From CALCKU01 sp964534845 (lineage in GTDB: Bacteria > Pseudomonadota > Alphaproteobacteria > Caulobacterales > Maricaulaceae): DNA of 34,872 nt. The notes under the pieces were generated by a model. The model did no database searches, was not told where the DNA came from, and saw nothing but the letters and a program-made list of their open reading frames with translations. Location: assembly GCA_964534845.1 (NCBI GenBank), contig CAZHPV010000024.1, forward strand, positions 1-34,872, given 5' to 3'. Below are positions 33,687 to 34,872 of the stretch, in pieces (position 1 is the stretch's first letter; every line of letters starts with the position of its first letter). The position numbers were made by a program, and so were the translations under genes.

Positions 33687-34154
33687 TTACTGTATAGGCC
33701 TGAATGTGCTAGCGCCTGCCGTGATTGACTTCCACAAATCCGCATCTTCCTCGGTGTCGGGTACATCCCGCGTTAAGTGCCAAAGTGTCCGGATAAACGG
33801 CCCCTGCTCATCTTCGCTTAGTTGTCCTGTCCAAGAGGTGATCGAGCCAAAGCCTTTAAAATTAACGCTAAAGCTTATCTGGTCACTTTCAATAAATCCT
33901 GTTAGTGGAAATTTTTTGGACCTGTCCGGTTGTCCTAAATTTGTCTGGTAATGGCCCGAGACCAATCCATCATTATACGTAAAATAAACCGCTGAGCCGC
34001 GGTCATTTATCCATCCGCCGTCAAAGATATGTTTGTTTAAGGTTTTCTGCGGTTTTTGATCATTGGCCACCGCCTTATTTTGCGTACAGCTACAAAGAAA
34101 TAACGCACCGATAAGCAAGGATATCAAACGCGGAGGCGATAAGGATTTACGCAT
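33687..34154 (-). CDS. Avidin-family biotin-binding-like lipoprotein
   Basis: A 155-residue protein with a signal peptide and lipobox (LFLCSC, lipidated Cys23, next residue Thr, suggesting the outer membrane), a ~20-residue linker, and an avidin-like beta barrel (about 46-155). By eye alignment with chicken avidin, the biotin contacts map as Asn50 (N12), Ser54 (S16), Tyr69 (Y33), Thr71 (T35), Phe99 (W70), Ser104 (S75), Thr106 (T77), Trp108 (F79), Trp125 (W97) and Trp141 (W110, the residue reaching the neighbouring subunit). The Asn118/streptavidin-Asp128 position is Ser149. The block ISFSVNF...GSITSWTGQL closely resembles bradavidin. Its start overlaps the stop of the NhaC-family gene by eight bases, so the two are translationally coupled. 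Biotin binding is expected but unproved. Confidence 0.85.
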   Translation of the reverse strand: MRKSLSPPRLISLLIGALFLCSCTQNKAVANDQKPQKTLNKHIFDGGWINDRGSAVYFTYNDGLVSGHYQTNLGQPDRSKKFPLTGFIESDQISFSVNFKGFGSITSWTGQLSEDEQGPFIRTLWHLTRDVPDTEEDADLWKSITAGASTFRPIQ

Positions 34155-34872
34155 AAATATGTCCTAAAATAAGATAAATTACTATGGTTATGGCACCACC
34201 AATGAGCGCATAGGGAAGCTGGGTACGCACATGGTCAATATGGTCATTCGCTGTCGCCATGCTGGTAATGATTGAGGTGTCAGATGTCGGTGAGCAATGA
34301 TCGCCGAAAATGCCGCCCCCGAGTGCGGCTGCAATCATCAAGCCCGTATTCATATCCAGAGTGAGCGCCAGAGGGACAGCTATCGGGATCATGATCGCAA
34401 ATGTGCCCCAGCTTGTACCCGTTGAGAAGGCAACAAAACAGGCGCTTACAAATATCAAGGCCGGTAAAAAGCCAGGCCAGATAAGGCCGTTAAGGGTCTG
34501 GGCAATATAAGTGCCCGTACCAAGCTCCCGACATAATGTGCCTATAGCGAAGGCCATGACCATGAGAAGGGCTAAGGGTAACATGCCTGACATGGCCTTT
34601 AGGGAAAGGTCGAACATTTCTCTTATACCAAGTCGGCCTGAGAGTTTGTTCATTACCATGGCCAAGGCGGTCGCAAAGCTTGTGGCGTACAGAACCGATG
34701 TCGACCCCGACCCTGCCTGTAGGGCGGTTAGCCAATTGCTACCAGCTGGGACTGACTCGCGCCCCGTCATAATTAAAAATACGGGCATTAAAATTACCAT
34801 GGCCGCGATAGGTATCACCATATAGCGCGCGCGAGGGGTGAGGCTTTCTTTGGGTTGGATATCCAAGCTCTG
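34147..34872 (-). CDS. NhaC-family Na+/H+ antiporter-like transporter (C-terminal part)
   Basis: The C-terminal ~240 residues of a transporter of the NhaC (Na_H_antiporter) family. The reading frame is open to the window edge, so the 5' end is missing; a TTG at 34864-34866 is not a believable start because family members have about 450-500 residues. Several membrane helices are visible, with the family blocks CFVAFSTGTSWGTFAIMIPI and GGGIFGDHCSPTSDTSIITS, followed by DHIDHVRTQLPYAL and a final helix. Members exchange Na+ and H+ or move small organic solutes with Na+. The stop codon overlaps the avidin-like gene's start (ATGCGTAA), tying the two together. Confidence 0.9.
   Translation of the reverse strand, partial: QSLDIQPKESLTPRARYMVIPIAAMVILMPVFLIMTGRESVPAGSNWLTALQAGSGSTSVLYATSFATALAMVMNKLSGRLGIREMFDLSLKAMSGMLPLALLMVMAFAIGTLCRELGTGTYIAQTLNGLIWPGFLPALIFVSACFVAFSTGTSWGTFAIMIPIAVPLALTLDMNTGLMIAAALGGGIFGDHCSPTSDTSIITSMATANDHIDHVRTQLPYALIGGAITIVIYLILGHIYA

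Overview
The window reads as ordinary chromosome of an alphaproteobacterium from the stalked/dimorphic lineage (Caulobacterales, Maricaulales or Hyphomonadaceae-like), with about even base composition. The evidence is a gcrA cell-cycle regulator gene, a PodJ-like polar factor whose promoter region has a perfect CtrA-type TTAA-N7-TTAA site and a GANTC methylation site, a SapC protein, an ScsB/DsbD-type reductase and an alphaproteobacterial hrcA-grpE / dnaK-dnaJ set. I saw no rRNA, tRNA, CRISPR, phage or insertion sequence, and no obviously broken gene. Only the last gene is cut, by the window end. No gene-free stretch reaches 300 bases.

Layout. 1-5810: gcrA with its terminator, a gamma-glutamyltransferase lipoprotein, and the convergent PodJ-like gene. 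6091-12546: a MerR regulator followed by a tight acyl-CoA catabolism operon (two acyl-CoA dehydrogenases, hotdog thioesterase, two crotonases, alpha/beta hydrolase), probably controlled by the MerR protein through a dyad just upstream of its own gene. 12536-13913 (minus): a Zur-like Fur regulator and a double-hotdog thioesterase. 14076-17966: SapC, then a DsbD/ScsB-like membrane reductase and a two-cysteine periplasmic redoxin, closed by a clear terminator. 18092-22061: pgi, hrcA, grpE and an SseB-like protein with a Cys/His metal-binding-like tail. 21976-28637 (minus): LysR regulator, trans-acting enoyl reductase-like protein, SMP-30/strictosidine synthase-like protein, GFA protein, Old-Yellow-Enzyme-type oxidoreductase, AlkB dioxygenase and a glutathione transferase. 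28870-33654: dnaK with a structured leader and two sigma-32-like promoters, a terminator, a GT4 glycosyltransferase, dnaJ, and a small membrane protein. 33687-34872 (minus): an avidin-family lipoprotein gene overlapping the end of an NhaC-family antiporter gene.

How the genes work together. HrcA, GrpE, DnaK and DnaJ form the Hsp70 system and its repressor, but are split by about 7 kb of oppositely oriented genes, and dnaK is parted from dnaJ by a terminator plus a glycosyltransferase gene. GcrA and the PodJ-like protein belong to the CtrA/GcrA/CcrM cell-cycle circuit known from Caulobacter. The minus-strand redox block carries two copies of one dyad (TGC-N2-TTTGT-N-GCA), in front of the enoyl reductase-like and the flavin oxidoreductase genes, suggesting a shared regulator.

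The most unusual item is at the right end. The protein of 33687-34154 aligns by eye with avidin, streptavidin and bradavidin at nearly every biotin-contacting position, appears to be a lipid-anchored outer-membrane protein, and is translationally coupled to a sodium/proton antiporter-family transporter. This could be a ligand-capture and transport pair. That function is inference; the fold assignment is the firmer part.
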